From Liquidambar formosana (taxonomy: Eukaryota; Streptophyta; Magnoliopsida; Saxifragales; Altingiaceae), in NCBI GenBank assembly GCA_039720395.1, contig CM077823.1, positions 13,831,385 to 13,895,384 of the forward strand: a stretch of 64,000 nucleotides of DNA, written 5' to 3'. A program made the translations under genes and the position numbers. This document shows positions 1-11,040 of the stretch, one piece after another (position 1 is the first letter of the stretch; each line of letters begins with the position of its first letter). The notes below the pieces were generated by a model, which worked only from the letters and a program-made list of their open reading frames with translations, had not been told where the DNA came from and did not search any database.

Positions 1-801
1 ACTCCTGGCTGATATCCTAGAACTTGTTTGAGCATCCCATCCATTGGCTTGTAAGCCATACTTACTCTTGATAATAGTGTACCATAAAGAATCCCTCTCG
101 AGAGCAAACCTCCATAACCACTTGCCAGTTAAAGCAATATTTCTTTCCACAATGTTTCCCAAAGCTAACCCCCCCTGACTCTTGGTTCTTGAAACAATCC
201 CCCATCTAACCAAATGGTCTCTCTTACCTTCACAACTGCCTTCCCATAAAAAATCCCTTATCACCTTCTCTAAAGAACAAGCAACCGTAACAGGAACCCT
301 GAAACAATGAGAGATAATAAATGGGAATGCTTGATAGCACTGACTGCACTAAAATCATTCTACCCCCCCTAGATATTAAAGGTTTTTTCTAACCCTCCAA
401 CCTTCTCCTAACTCTCTCAACAACTGGGCCCCAAAAAACCTCAGAATATGGATTCCCCCCTAAGGGCAAACCCAAATAAATGAGAGGCCACTCCCCTACT
501 GAACATCCCAAATGTCCAGCTAATCTCTGAATCTTTTCGCCCTCACAATTAATACCCACAATGGCACACTTATGTTTATCTTAAGCCCTGAAACCAGCTC
601 AAAGATATGTAAAATGACTTGAAGATTTAAAAACTTTTGTTCATTCCCAGAAGAGAAAAATAATGTATCATCAACAAATTGTAGGTGAGAAACCAATAAC
701 TTATCTCTACTAACCTCAAAGCCCTCAATCAAGCCTACCTCTCTAGCTCTATCCGACAACCTGGCCAAAACATCGACTACTAAAGTGAACAAAAAAGGGG
801 A
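1..801 (-). pseudogene. LINE-A ORF2, 3' segment: end of reverse transcriptase and downstream region
   Basis: On the minus strand this segment resumes the reverse transcriptase immediately after the copia insertion. The longest open stretch is 520-792. It carries the catalytic block LQFVDDTLFF, the YxDD-like motif with F and V in place of the usual F/Y and A. The conserved LPLGG block, a GGRMILVQSVLSSIP region and a KSQGGLALGN region follow at about 480-170. These are typical of the stretch after the polymerase domain in plant LINEs. A frameshift near 520 and an in-frame stop near 390 break the reading frame. The coding region runs off the left edge. Confidence 0.8.
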
Positions 802-806
802 TAAAG
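802..806. repeat. Target-site duplication of copia element (left copy)
   Basis: TAAAG lies immediately left of the element and is repeated exactly at 4247-4251. The host LINE sequence is continuous across the two copies once one is removed. Confidence 0.9.
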
Positions 807-999
807 AGTTGGTTTGTATATAAATGAATAAAGAAATAAGAAAAGAAGAGAAGAAGAAGGAGAAAAATAGAGTGAACCTTAGGGTTCCTTCTCTACTAGC
901 ATAGTATTTATACTTCCTATATGCTACAATTACAAGAATACCCTTAAACTAAGTAATAAAGCATGAATAAAACACATAAAACATAACCAATATTCAACA
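807..999 (-). repeat. Copia 3' LTR
   Basis: A 193-bp copy that reads TGTTGAATATTGG at its start on the minus strand. It matches the 203-bp right copy with only a few small differences (indels in the GAAGA-rich run and near AGTAGAAG, plus some substitutions). The element therefore looks relatively young compared with its host LINE. Confidence 0.92.
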
Positions 1000-1010
1000 C
1001 TCCCCCTCAA
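1000..1010 (-). promoter_or_regulatory. Copia polypurine tract
   Basis: On the minus strand this reads TTGAGGGGGAG directly before the 3' LTR. It is the plus-strand primer of reverse transcription. The pol stop codon TGA overlaps its first bases, a common copia arrangement. Confidence 0.85.
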
Positions 1011-1696
1011 GTTGGTGCAAAGATATCCCTCATGCCCAACTTGGCTAGCACATCATGAAACACTTTGCTAGGTACTCCTTTGGTCCAGATATCAGCAAGC
1101 TGATCTTCAGTTCTCATATATAGAGTGCAAATCTCTCCAAAACTCAACTTCTCTTTGATAAAATGCCTGTCAACTTCAATATGCTTAGTTCGATCATGTT
1201 GAACTGGGTTATGTGCAATATTGATAGCTGCCTTGTTATCACAATACAACCGTATAGGAACTTTGCATTCAAAACCTAATTCCTGTAGCAATATCTTTAA
1301 CCAGAGTAACTCACACACCCCATGAGCCATAGATCTAAACTCAGCTTCTGCACTGGATCTAGCAACTACAGACTGTTTCTTACTCCGCCAAGTTACAAGA
1401 TTTCCACCTACAAAAGTACAGTAACCCAAGGTGGATCTTCTATCAGTGATAGAGCCTGCCCAATCAGCATCTATATACAACTCTATTCTCAAATGATCAT
1501 GTCTTGAGAACAATATCCCTTTTCCGAGAGCAGATTTCAAGTAGCGAAGAATCCGATAAACAGCCTCCAAATGAGACTCACAAGGAGAATGTAGGAATTG
1601 ACTCACCACACTCACAGCACATGCAATATCTGCACGAGTGTAAGACAAGTAAATCAATTTACCAACTAATCGTTGATATCTCGCCCTGTCTACCAT
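1007..1696 (-). CDS. Copia pol: end of reverse transcriptase and RNase H (open segment)
   Basis: A 229-residue open segment, the best preserved part of this element's pol. It starts in the reverse-transcriptase thumb (YQRLVGKLIYLSYTRADI) and continues into the copia RNase H. That domain shows YIDADWAGS, RSTLGYC, the ARSSAEAEF block and LYCDNKAAI, which hold the acidic catalytic residues, and ends with a TKHIEVDRHFI block. RNase H removes the RNA template during replication inside the virus-like particle. The stop codon abuts the polypurine tract. Upstream pol is broken, so this segment cannot be made as part of a normal polyprotein. Confidence 0.85.
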   Translation of the reverse strand: MVDRARYQRLVGKLIYLSYTRADIACAVSVVSQFLHSPCESHLEAVYRILRYLKSALGKGILFSRHDHLRIELYIDADWAGSITDRRSTLGYCTFVGGNLVTWRSKKQSVVARSSAEAEFRSMAHGVCELLWLKILLQELGFECKVPIRLYCDNKAAINIAHNPVQHDRTKHIEVDRHFIKEKLSFGEICTLYMRTEDQLADIWTKGVPSKVFHDVLAKLGMRDIFAPT

Positions 1697-1723
1697 AGCT
1701 CCCTCTGTATCTTCACCCAGTCT

Positions 1724-3000
1724 CTAATCTTGTTCTATAGGAATATCACATGCTTTGCATCCAAGCATCCCTATCTCTTTAAGAAGATCAAGAACATATT
1801 TTCTTTGGGAAATAAAAATACCTTTCTGAGATCTAGCAACTTCAATACTCTGAAAGTATTTTAAATTCCCAAGGTCTTTGATTTCAAACTCCTTGGCTAA
1901 GTTATGTTTCAATTTTTGTATCCCCTCCACATCATCACCAGTTATCACAATATCATCAACATATACAATAAAGGTTGTGATCTTACCCTAAGTGGAATAA
2001 TGGATGAATAAAGTGTGATCACCCTGACTCTGCTTATATCCACACTTCAGCATAACTTGAGTAAACCTTTCAAACCATGCTCTAGGAGACTGTTTCAACC
2101 CATATAAAGCTTTCTTTAACTTGCACACCTTACCAATAGTTAATGGATTCTCAAACCCAGGGGAACATCCATACACACCTCTTCTTCCAAATCTCCGTGA
2201 ATGAATGCATTCTTTACATCCAATTGTTGGAGTGACCAATCCAAATTAGCAGTTAAGGATAAAAGGACCCGAATGAAATTCATTTTTGCAACTGGAGCAA
2301 ATGTTTCTTGATAATCTATCCCATATGTATGTGTATCGCCCTTTGCCACCAATCTTGCCTTGTATCTATCCACAGAACTATCTGTCCTATGCTTCACAGT
2401 GAACACCCACTTGCATCCCACTGTCTTCTTATCCTTTGGTAACTTCACCAAATCCTAAGTATGGTTCTTTTGAAGAGCTCTCATCTCTTCATTCATTGCT
2501 TCCCTCCATTTTTGGTTACTAAGTGTATCCTGTAAATCTTTTGGAACAGACATTGAGGATAACTGAGAAGCAAAAGCACGATAGGATGGTAAGAGTTTTT
2601 CATATGAAACAAAGTTAGACAAAGGATGTTGAGTACAAGATCTAACCCCTTTACGAAGGGCAATAGGAACATCTATATCATCAATGGAAGTATCAGAAGC
2701 ATTAAGGAGAGGATTAGAAACCCTATCACTGAACTTACCTGAGTTAGAAGAAGCCAGTTGACAAGTAGGAAAAAGAAGAGCCTTATCCTTCTGTCTCCTC
2801 GAGTATACTTGAATGTCCTTGATTGGTTTCCCTTGGTTTGTATTGATACAAGTAGGAACAATTGTATCCATTGTAGGAAGCACTAAAGGAAAAGGAGACT
2901 GAGACCAAGACCAAGACTGCTCTTCACTAATATTCTCCCCCTTAAGAGAAGTCTGGGAAGGAGAGAAATAGGCAGAAGACTCAAGAAAGGTGACATCCAT
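1724..3000 (-). pseudogene. Copia pol: linker and reverse transcriptase, broken
   Basis: On the minus strand, a serine-rich linker (3000-2560) leads into the reverse transcriptase. Visible blocks are WREAMNEEMRALQKN, GCKWVFTVKH, YKARLVAKG, QETFAPVAK, LDVKNAFIHGDLEEEV, KALYGLKQSPRAWF, and a YVDD box near 1960 just before ITGDD. These are the standard copia motifs in the right order. Breaks include a stop at about 2452 (between the linker and VKLPKDKK), a frameshift near 2150-2240, a stop near 1988 and a stop at about 1724. Confidence 0.85.
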
Positions 3001-3048
3001 AGAAACAAACCTTTTCCCAGATGGAGGGTAGTAACACTTGTAACCTTT

Positions 3049-3836
3049 CTAGGTAGGAGAATACCCCAAAAACACACATCGGAGGACACGAGGATCTAAC
3101 TTACTCCGATCTCTACCTGGAATATGGACAAAACAGACACACCCAAAAACCCAGGGAGCAATTAAAAAAGGAGTTGAGGTAGGTGAGGAGTGAGGCAACA
3201 CATTAATAGGTTTGCGAAAGTTGAGAACCCGAGAAGGCATTCTGTTGATGAGATATGTGGCGGTAAGAACGGCATCCCCCCAATGAGACTTAGGAACATG
3301 AGTGGAGAACATCAATGCCCTAGCCACTTCTAGGAGGTGACGATTCTTTCGCTCAGCAACCCCATTCTGTTGAGGAGTATCAGTACATGAAGTTTGATGA
3401 ACTATCCCATGCTCTTGGAAATATGAACCAAAGCCCCCATGAATATACTCACCACCATTGTCAGACTGAACAACCTTAATAGGGTGATTAAATTGAGTCA
3501 ACACCATTTTATGGAAATTTTGGAAACAAACAAAGACATCACCTTTCTGTTTCAACAAGTACACCCAAGTAGTACGGGAGAAATCATCAATAAAAAAAAC
3601 AAACCATCGATACCTAGATAAAGTAACAATACAAGAAGGGCCCCAAACATCAGTATGAACAATAGCAAAAGACTCAGAACTTTTATTTTTACTGGAAGGA
3701 AAGGACACCCGATGGTGTTTAGCAAGTTCACACATCTCACAATGAAATTTAAAAACATTAGTTCGAGAAAACAAAGGAAACATCCTCTGCAATAACAGAA
3801 AGAAGGATGCCCCAAACAGGTATTATAAAGCAATAC
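3049..3836 (-). pseudogene. Copia pol: pre-integrase and integrase
   Basis: The integrase core is open from 3792 to 3049. It shows CEMCELAKH (the CC half of the zinc finger), HTDVWGPS, VQSDNGGEY and NGVAERKNRHLLEVAR, which carry the D, D and E catalytic residues, then the GKRP-like region ending in LRCVFLGYSPT. The pre-integrase motif LGHPSF (about 3815-3800) lies in a different frame, so a frameshift separates the halves of the zinc finger. Integrase inserts the cDNA into the genome. Nothing upstream encodes gag or protease; the coding sequence begins abruptly at the TRIM-like segment. Confidence 0.85.
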
Positions 3837-3838
3837 CA

Positions 3839-3952
3839 TGTTAAGTTTCCAACTTAAAAGCCTAAGCTTGTAAGTGGAAGGCCCAAACAAGTATTATAAA
3901 GCAATATCAAGGTTTATAATTAACCGATGTGGGATGTGGTATATTTCCAACA
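3839..3952 (-). repeat. TRIM-like miniature LTR inside the copia element
   Basis: A 114-bp segment with TG...CA ends, reading TGTTGGAAATATACC at its start on the minus strand. On one side it abuts a polypurine-like GAGGGGGAG (3953-3963). On the other it abuts TGGTAT (3833-3838), the first bases of an initiator-Met tRNA primer site. This is the arrangement of an LTR, yet it is unrelated to the element's own LTRs (807-999 and 4044-4246). Confidence 0.7.
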
Positions 3953-4043
3953 CTCCCCCTCACGTACAGGCATAACATAGGCCTGTCACGTGGGCAACAA
4001 ATACGAGCTCAATAGGCCCAAGAACGACTATACTCTGATACCA
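3953..4043 (-). other. Short internal domain with primer-binding site and second polypurine tract
   Basis: About 90 bp that runs from the 5' LTR to the miniature LTR. It begins with the initiator-Met primer site TGGTATCAGAG (4033-4043) and ends with CGTGAGGGGGAG (3953-3964). A primer site joined to a polypurine tract by under 100 bp of non-coding DNA is the hallmark of a TRIM internal domain. Confidence 0.65.
4033..4043 (-). promoter_or_regulatory. Copia primer-binding site, tRNA-iMet type
   Basis: TGGTATCAGAG on the minus strand directly follows the 5' LTR. It matches the complement of the 3' end of plant initiator methionine tRNA, the usual minus-strand primer for copia elements. Confidence 0.88.
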
Positions 4044-4246
4044 AGTTGGTTTGTATATAAATGAATAAAGAAATAAGAAAAGAAGAGAAGAGAAGAAGAA
4101 GGAGAAAAATAGAGTGAACCTAGGGTTCCTTCTCTACTAGCATATTATTTATACTTCCTATATGCTACAATTACAAGAATACCCTTAAACTAAGTAGAAG
4201 TAATAAAGCATGAACAAAACACATAAAACATAACCAATATTCAACA
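4044..4246 (-). repeat. Copia 5' LTR
   Basis: A 203-bp partner of 807-999. It is ten bases longer through small indels. On the minus strand it starts TGTTGAAT and ends CCAACT just before the primer site. Confidence 0.92.
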
Positions 4247-4251
4247 TAAAG
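4247..4251. repeat. Target-site duplication of copia element (right copy)
   Basis: TAAAG, identical to 802-806. Confidence 0.9.
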
Positions 4252-6173
4252 GATCACCTTGTCTCAAACCTCTCGAAGCCATGAAACACTTTCCTGGTTT
4301 TCCATTTACAAACACTGAAAAATTGGTAGTAGACGAACATCCAAAAATCCATTTCCTCCATCTCTCACCAAAACCTTTCTTTTCTAGCACAAAATCCAAA
4401 AAACCCCAATCCACACAATCATAAGCCTTCTCAAAATCAATTTTAAACAACAAACCCTCCTTTTTTCCAACCCTATAACTCTCCACTACCTCATTAGCTA
4501 TCAAAACCAAATCTAAGATCTGACAACCATCCACAAAAGCACCCTGACTATCTGAGATTGTCTCCTTTAAAACCTTTCTCAACCTAATGGATAGGACTTT
4601 AGCCAAAATCTTATATAATTATGAAACCAAGCTAATTGGAAGAAAGTCCTTAATTTTTAGGGAATCAAACTTCTTTGGAATCAAACAAATAAATGTGGCG
4701 TTTGTGCACTTGTTTACAACTCCTCTATCAAAAAATTAAGCAAAAACTTTCATCAAATCATCCTTAATCGCTTCCCAACACTCCTGAAAAATAGCCATAG
4801 TATAACCATCTGGTCCAGGAGCCTTATCTCTACAACAATCAAAAACAGCATCCTTAACCTCCTGCATCTCAAAAGGTCTCTCCAAAATTTGTGCACTAGC
4901 CTCATTGATAGGAGACCAAGACAACCCATCAAGCACTAGTCTTTCCTTTCCATCCGAACTATAAAGAGCAGAAAAGAATTTATAAATTTCATCCACAATA
5001 TCCTCTTCCTTTTCAATCACTGAACCCCTCAACTTCCAATTTATTAATCACTTTCTTCCTCCTACTCCCATTAGCTACTCTATGAAAAAATTTAATATTG
5101 CTAGCTCCCTTTTTCAACCACTTAACCTTAGCTTTTTGGGCCCAAGACACCTCCTCCCTAAAATTCACCTCCTCCACCTCTTCCTTCAAAACCTTCTTTT
5201 CTACTATTAAGCTCTCATTAAACCTCCCTTCTTCCTCCAAATGGTCCAAATCCTTGATTTTACTAAGGAATTTTTTAAAACTCTAACATCACCAAACACC
5301 TCCCTGTTCCACTCTTTAATATTTGATTTGATGAGCTAAACTTCAATTTTCTCATAAATTTAAAACCCTCCCAACCATGAACATTACAATTTCTCCACCA
5401 ATCCTGAAAACATTTCCTAAATAAATGATGCTCCAACCACATATTTTCAAATCTTAATGGAGAAGGACCCTACGCAATTGACTCACTGTCTAAAAGGATT
5501 GGACAATGATCAGATGTAACCCTAGGCAAAGCTAACTGCCTCACATTAGGGAAAGCTCCCTAATCCAAGGAAAACAAGAAATGGTCAATCCTATTACACA
5601 CCAAATTCACCTATTGGTTGGACCAAGTAAACCTAGCATTAACCAAAGGTATATCTCTCAAGGCACTCTCTCTAATGAAATTATCAAAGTCTCTCATACT
5701 CCTAGTACTCCTTACCCATTGAGCTTTTCCATAATAGACCTAACTACATTGAAATCCCCACCCAAAACCCACATAGGGTTGCATAAACCAAATAAACTAA
5801 AGAGCTCCTCCCAAAAATCCTTCCTAATCCTGGGACTATTCGGCCCATAAACCCCAGATAACCGCTACTCATTAGAATTGAAGTCCCTCAGTCTAACTGA
5901 CACTGAAAAACTTCCACATACAACCTCTAAAGCAGACACCACTCTCTCATCCCAAACTATTAAAATACCACCAGACCAACCACTAGAAGATAAAAAAGAC
6001 CACCCTCTATGTCTAGAACCCCATATACTCTTAATTATTGTTCTATCAATAACCTCTAATTTAGTTTCTTGACGAATCACAATATCCAGATTGTGCTTCC
6101 ACAAAAAATCTTTCATAATACTTCTCTTCCTTCTAGAACCTAGACCTCTGATATTCCAACTAATGATCTTCAT
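4247..6173 (-). pseudogene. LINE-A ORF2, 5' segment: endonuclease and start of reverse transcriptase
   Basis: The minus-strand start MKIISWNIRGLGS (6173) opens an apurinic-type endonuclease that nicks target DNA. RQETKLEV (normally QETK), SGGILIVWD, GDFNVVR near 5755 and a TSDH box near 5515 are all visible in order. The reverse transcriptase follows with DKAPGPDGYTMAIFQ (4840), GAFVDGCQILD (4535), FKIDFEKAYDCVDW (4440) and GLRQGDP, where the copia element enters. Stops and frameshifts are dense between 5865 and 5030, with further breaks at 4736 and near 4606, so no full protein can be made. Confidence 0.85.
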
Positions 6174-6174
6174 T

Positions 6175-9035
6175 CAACAGAATCACCACCCCTAATACCC
6201 CTAGAAGTGTATGGCCCTCATAGTTGACATCAAATTGAAGATTTTTTAACTCTCTAACACCCTTTCTGGCAGTAACACTCCTAACAGCACTATTCCCCAA
6301 ATTCACCTTACCCAAACCTGGAGTTCTACCCTTTCTCTTAGAAAGAGACATATTCATTTTTCCCAAAAATTCTTTCAATTTGGCCAACCCTTCCTCATTT
6401 ATATTAAAAGAAAACACATCCCCACCTTCAAGTCCCCCCGACAACCCCTTCCTCTGCCACCAACTCCCTACCTGAAACCACTCCCACTCTATCCACCTTA
6501 CCCTGGGAAGAAAATTGCTCAACAGCCAGTGGTACAACTGATTCCCCTACAAGAACTAATTCTTTACTACCACTATTACCAACAGAAATAACATTCTTAT
6601 CGGCCTCTGAGATAGAACAATCCTCAATACATAGCATAGAATTATGGTCACAGTCCATGGGTACATTAATTTCACCAGAGTATGAATCATACATGGAGCA
6701 ACACCACCCCCTTTCTCAATAACCCGACCACCCTTCCCAGAAAGACCCCTGACATCCCCCTCAGAAGAAGAAGAAAAAGAAGAAGGAGAAGAAGAAAGAA
6801 TTTGCCCCTCAGAATTACAGAGTTTGCCTGATTGAATTTTCATAAGGGAGCATACCTCTGTAACAAGAGAAGAAAGAGGAGAACCACTCGATTCTGCAAA
6901 AAGCCCATCCAATCCCAGCTTGCCAAGAAAATTATCTTTCTCTAGCTCATCCACGTCACCTTCAGTAGCACTAATTGACGACTCAGAATAATCTGAATCA
7001 GAACTATTAACAAGACCATCCACAGAATCAGCGACAACATCTTGACTACCAAAAATCCTTCCAACCTCCTCTTCAGAACCCAACTCTTCACTGTCTTCCC
7101 ATAGAGTGGCCTTAGAAGCATCAATTGGTTTAACCTTGCCTCTATATGATGACGATAAAGCTTTGCCTTGAGACAAACGAAAATTTGACCAGCACAAATC
7201 TTGGACAAGGCCCCTGCCGTGATATTTGACACCTAAATCCTCAAGATTCTTGGTGGAAAAAGTGCAAGAAGTGGCTCCAGAAGAAAGCCAACGACTGCGC
7301 CTGCCTGAGAAGTGCTGTCGCCCCCCTTCAATTGCACCGTCCGAATAGCTAGAAGGTTCCAAATGAACCCTCACCCCCAAATCTGAGTTAAAAACATTCT
7401 GGGATATGAAGTGGACATCTACAGGAATATTGGGCTCACCAATCTGAATCCCACGACCCAAATCAACCCCATCTCTATTACTAAAAGCTTCATTGGGCCC
7501 ACTAGCTTTGTTATGTTGGCCCAATTCCTTCTCCTTAGATGACCCACTCCCAAACAACATATTAGGCCCATCTTCAATATTCTGGACACCAGATCTCCAA
7601 TTCATATGGCTCTTGAGCCTCCCATCCACCTCCTCATTCACTACTCCCTTGCCCTTTCCCAAGAAAACCTCACGTGACAGACCCTCCTTCCCAATTCCAA
7701 ATGCATTAGAATTTAAAGCATCTTTATATGTTTTTGGCACCCCAGAATTACAATTGATTCAGTTACCCAAGGGAGCCTTTTCTGAATGGTCACCCACACC
7801 TACCAACACTCCACATGGATTTACAACCCTAGAAGCATCATCTTCAACCTCCAGCTCAGTACACTGATTTCTAGTGCTACCACCACCTCTTAACCTCCAC
7901 ACCTCCCTACCGCCATGCCTTGAATTGTTGTTGCGAGTCTGTCTACTATTCAAAGTCATGGCGTTCCGATTAGCAGTAAATTTTTTCTTTCTCTCCACTA
8001 GATATCTTACCAGCGAAACACGCAGTACATATGATTCCTTTCCAAAACTGATGTCTAAATAATTAGAGAAGAAGCCATTAGCAGTCCCTCTAACTTTAAT
8101 ACGTGCTTTGAAAAAGATTATCCACAATCAAAGTTCTCCTATCAATATCAATCAGCCTGCCGAAATTCTCAGCGATCTTCAAGAAAACCTCCTCCCTCCA
8201 AAGATAGAACGGCAAACCTTCTATAGAAATCCAGCCCCCAATAAAGAAGAAACAATGACTTTTGATAGAATTAGCCCCTGGCGTCCATATGCTTAAGCAT
8301 ATACCAACATCGCTTTTAAGGAGAGTTTTCCCTGAGAAATAATCTGCTTTATCCATATTCTGACAGAAGAATACTGCCCCATTTATCTGAAAGGGAATAA
8401 GAGTGATTTTACACTCCCAACAATTTAGATAACTCAGCTTGGATCATCTCCCACCTATCATATACTTTTTCTCTTTCACAGACAAAAGCTTTCTTCCAAT
8501 CACCCATTAGCAAGGAAATTCCTGAAGTTTTGGGAAGCTTTTGCTCGAAAACATGGTCCCCTGAAGCACTCTGTTCCACGTTATTGATCACCTTCTTCTG
8601 ACCTTGAACCTGACTAGCACTGCTGTGAATCGATTTGACACCATCACCTATACACCAGCTGCTAATAATGTGTGCAAAGCTTTTCCACCCATTCCAACCA
8701 TATCCTTCTGGAATAATGATGAATCTGCTGCCGCCTGTACTGCTAATAATCTCAGTCAGTCGTCCATATCTTCCATTCTTGTTTTGCTGTACTTCCAGTA
8801 GCAAAGTACACTTTGAAGATCTAAACTTCCTAACCCAGCCCAGATGACCATTGCCGCAACCCAATTCAGAGAGACATTTATACAGCCACACACATCCATG
8901 CTTGCTTAATGATAGAGAAATCCTAAAACCTCTGCCATTCTCGAAAATCTGCGAAAAATCATCTCCAGAACCCCAGCAATGAAAATCAAAAGTTTTATTA
9001 TCAATCCTCAAAAACTTGGTCGCCATTGCAAACAA
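6175..9035 (-). pseudogene. LINE-A ORF1, RNA-binding protein of plant LINE type
   Basis: ORF1 starts at 9035 or, more likely, at the second ATG (9026, MATKFLRIDNKTF). The N-terminal 200 residues (9026-8409) end in KLLGV. Two frameshifts later, a DUF4283-like segment appears with WISIEGLPFYLWREE and GRLIDIDRRTL (8260-8100), then SYVLRVSLVRYL (8030). A long acidic, serine-rich low-complexity middle follows (7740-6700). A short basic tail includes KRKGRTPGLGK (6330). ORF1 products of plant LINEs bind the element RNA; the family assignment rests on the DUF4283-like block and the position before the endonuclease. At least four frame breaks are visible. Confidence 0.75.
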
Positions 9036-9130
9036 ACAGAAGAAGGGGAGAAAAGAAGAGAAGAAGACAACAGAAGAAATGGATAAAAAGAGTAGAAAAA
9101 ACTAGAAGAGAAAGAAGAGATGCCATGACT

Positions 9131-9968
9131 GAAACACCCAATTCTCAGAGAAGCTGAACCGAGAAGCTGAAGAGTCCATCAAAATGGACTCCTATTTTCA
9201 CAATTTTTCCCTGCTCATTATGCCATATTGTTAATCTGATTTAATTGAAAAACTCAACAGACCCCTATGTCGAATAGTGTGTTGTCAATATGCTTCTTAG
9301 AGAATTGAAAAACGGATGGATTGACCTATGAAATGAAAGCAAAAATGGCTGATCGGTGGAAAAAGGTGAGAAGATACAAGTACAGGAAGTAACGTTTGAA
9401 TTTCTTTTCTCATTCTCCCTTTCATTCTATATTCTAGCACGGAGTCAGAGAGGTACCGATCCAGATAATAATTTATAAACTATTGATCTCTTTTCAATTT
9501 ATCCCCTATTTCCATGCTCTCTAATACAATCAAGGACCAAGGTATTAAATCTCATTTTAGAGTGTAATTTGGTCGGCCAAGAAGTCAAAACATTTTGGAA
9601 ACATAGTGAGAATACTGTATAAAACATTAAATGCATTGAAACACTAAAAGACATAAAACAAGGCCCCATTTGTTTACAACGATAAACTTGTCAAATTATT
9701 AGCTGAGTACATTAGATACAATTCCCCACATTTAAAGATATTGTGGGACATTGGAGTGAGGATGTACCATAAACTGAACCTAGTTTATGTATGTAGATTT
9801 GTACATAAAATATTCCAAAGGACAGGAATAACGAGATATTCGCAAAAAAAAATAAAAAATAATAATAAAACAAAATAAAAATTCATACAGAATAGCATAT
9901 AAAAAATTTAGCATCATGCACCATACACAATAAACATCTAAAAAAACAATTTATGTTATTAGACGAAC
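9131..9968. other. AT-rich spacer, no gene seen
   Basis: I see no coding, RNA or element structure here. It contains an A-rich run at about 9845-9890. It separates the LINE-A 5' end from the poly(T) end of LINE-B. Confidence 0.5.
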
Positions 9969-11040
9969 CTTTTTTCTTTTTCTTTTTTTTTTTTCTTTTT
10001 TTGATAAGGTTATTCTATTGATTAAATAACCAAAAATAAGACATCTACAAAGGATGCATACAAAAGCAAGCAAACAAAAAAGCAAAAGGAGAAGCAAACT
10101 GTGCAAATCACAGTTTCAAAAAATCAAGGAAGTCCATGAAGGTCATACGATCCTCAAGGAAGATAGAATGAACCCAAGAAAAAAGTGAACCTAAAAAACT
10201 ATTTTTCAAAGTATGTGTTTCCGCATCATGTCCTTCAAAAACCCTGATATTTCTTTCTCGCTGTAAGGTCCAAACAATGGCGTGAGGCCCCATCCTACAA
10301 AAGAAAGAGGTTTCTTATGCCTGCTCCTACATCTTCAAGCCTCAATCAACTATAAAATGGATTGAAGCATCTCCCACTGCACACCAAAAATCGCAAAACA
10401 ACAAGCCCATTATTATTCTAGCCGACAGTGCAAGAGAAGATGATCCACTTTTTAACATCCATCTTGCACATTTTGCACCTATTTACCATGTCAAAACCCT
10501 TTTTTGAAATACATCTATCTTCAGGCACTTTTGCAAAGCCGCTGTCCAATCAGGAAGCAGGAAGCCCGACATAGCAGATGAGATCTCTTCCTCATGGAAG
10601 TTTAGTAAAGTCTTCTGTCAAGGTAGCATTTGCAGACCTCAAGACGGTACCATAGACAGCCACACCTCATAGGCTGGGAACCCACCTGTCATAGGCCAAA
10701 ATAAAGAATCATACAAAGACTTCACCAAAATCCGCCCATCCGGCCTCCCTCCCCACACAATACTGTCATCCATTCCCGCACCACCTCCACACAATGAACC
10801 ATTGCCAAAAATTCCACCATCCCTTCTAGTTCCCAATCATTGACATTTCTAATAAAAGTAATGTCCCAAATAGGTTTCTCCCTGGACCAATCCACAAAAT
10901 CCATAACCCACCCATTTTTATTTAATGCAATAGCAAACAAATCAGGAAAGCTGTCCGCCAATGAAATGGTCTTAGACAGCTTTATCCAAGTGTAAGATAC
11001 TCCGATTCCAGACTTGGATAGCAAAGAGCCACAACCAAAC
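9969..11040 (-). mobile_element. LINE-B, 5'-truncated LINE 3' end with poly(A) tail
   Basis: A pyrimidine run rich in T at 9969-10012 is the poly(A) tail on the minus strand. It follows a typical plant LINE 3' end (AATAGAATAACCTTATCAAA). Upstream on the minus strand is the ORF2 C-terminal region. The 5' end near 11040 lies far inside ORF2, as expected from incomplete reverse transcription. I could not find a convincing target duplication. Confidence 0.75.
10108..11024 (-). pseudogene. LINE-B ORF2 C-terminal remnant
   Basis: Three broken stretches belong to the region after the LINE polymerase. At 11024-10722 a SFPDLFAIALNKNGWV block leads to NDWELEGM. At 10836-10639 a DSIVWGGRPDGRILVKS block is typical of the segment before the zf-RVT domain. 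At 10293-10108 an IVWTLQRERNIRVFEGHD block leads to the terminal FLDFLKL and the stop codon. The motif order matches plant LINEs. Function is lost through truncation and frameshifts. Confidence 0.75.

Larger units (their letters stand above)
807..4246 (-). mobile_element. Ty1/copia LTR retrotransposon, gag-less, nested in LINE-A
   Basis: A complete LTR-to-LTR insertion in minus orientation. The 3' LTR is 807-999, the 5' LTR is 4044-4246, the primer site is 4033-4043 and the polypurine tract is 1000-1010. A perfect 5-bp duplication flanks it. The domain order integrase, reverse transcriptase, RNase H is diagnostic of copia. At about 3.4 kb it is well below the usual 4.5-5 kb because gag and protease are missing; that position is occupied by a TRIM-like LTR and internal domain (3839-4043). 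Pol carries stops and frameshifts. Confidence 0.92.
1..9130 (-). mobile_element. LINE-A, L1-like non-LTR retrotransposon, interrupted by a copia insertion
   Basis: Reading on the minus strand, the order is 5' UTR (about 9130-9036), ORF1 (9035-6175), then ORF2 with endonuclease and reverse transcriptase. ORF2 continues to position 1, so the 3' end and poly(A) are outside the window. ORF2 is split by the copia element at 807-4246. Removing that insertion and one copy of the TAAAG duplication restores the reverse-transcriptase motif between RQGDPL and SPFLF. Many stops and frameshifts make it a dead copy. The exact 5' end is uncertain because no target duplication can be checked. Confidence 0.85.

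Noticed and set aside
5581..6072. Plus-strand open frames over the LINE endonuclease
   Set aside because: They are antisense shadows of ORF2, where the endonuclease motifs are on the minus strand.
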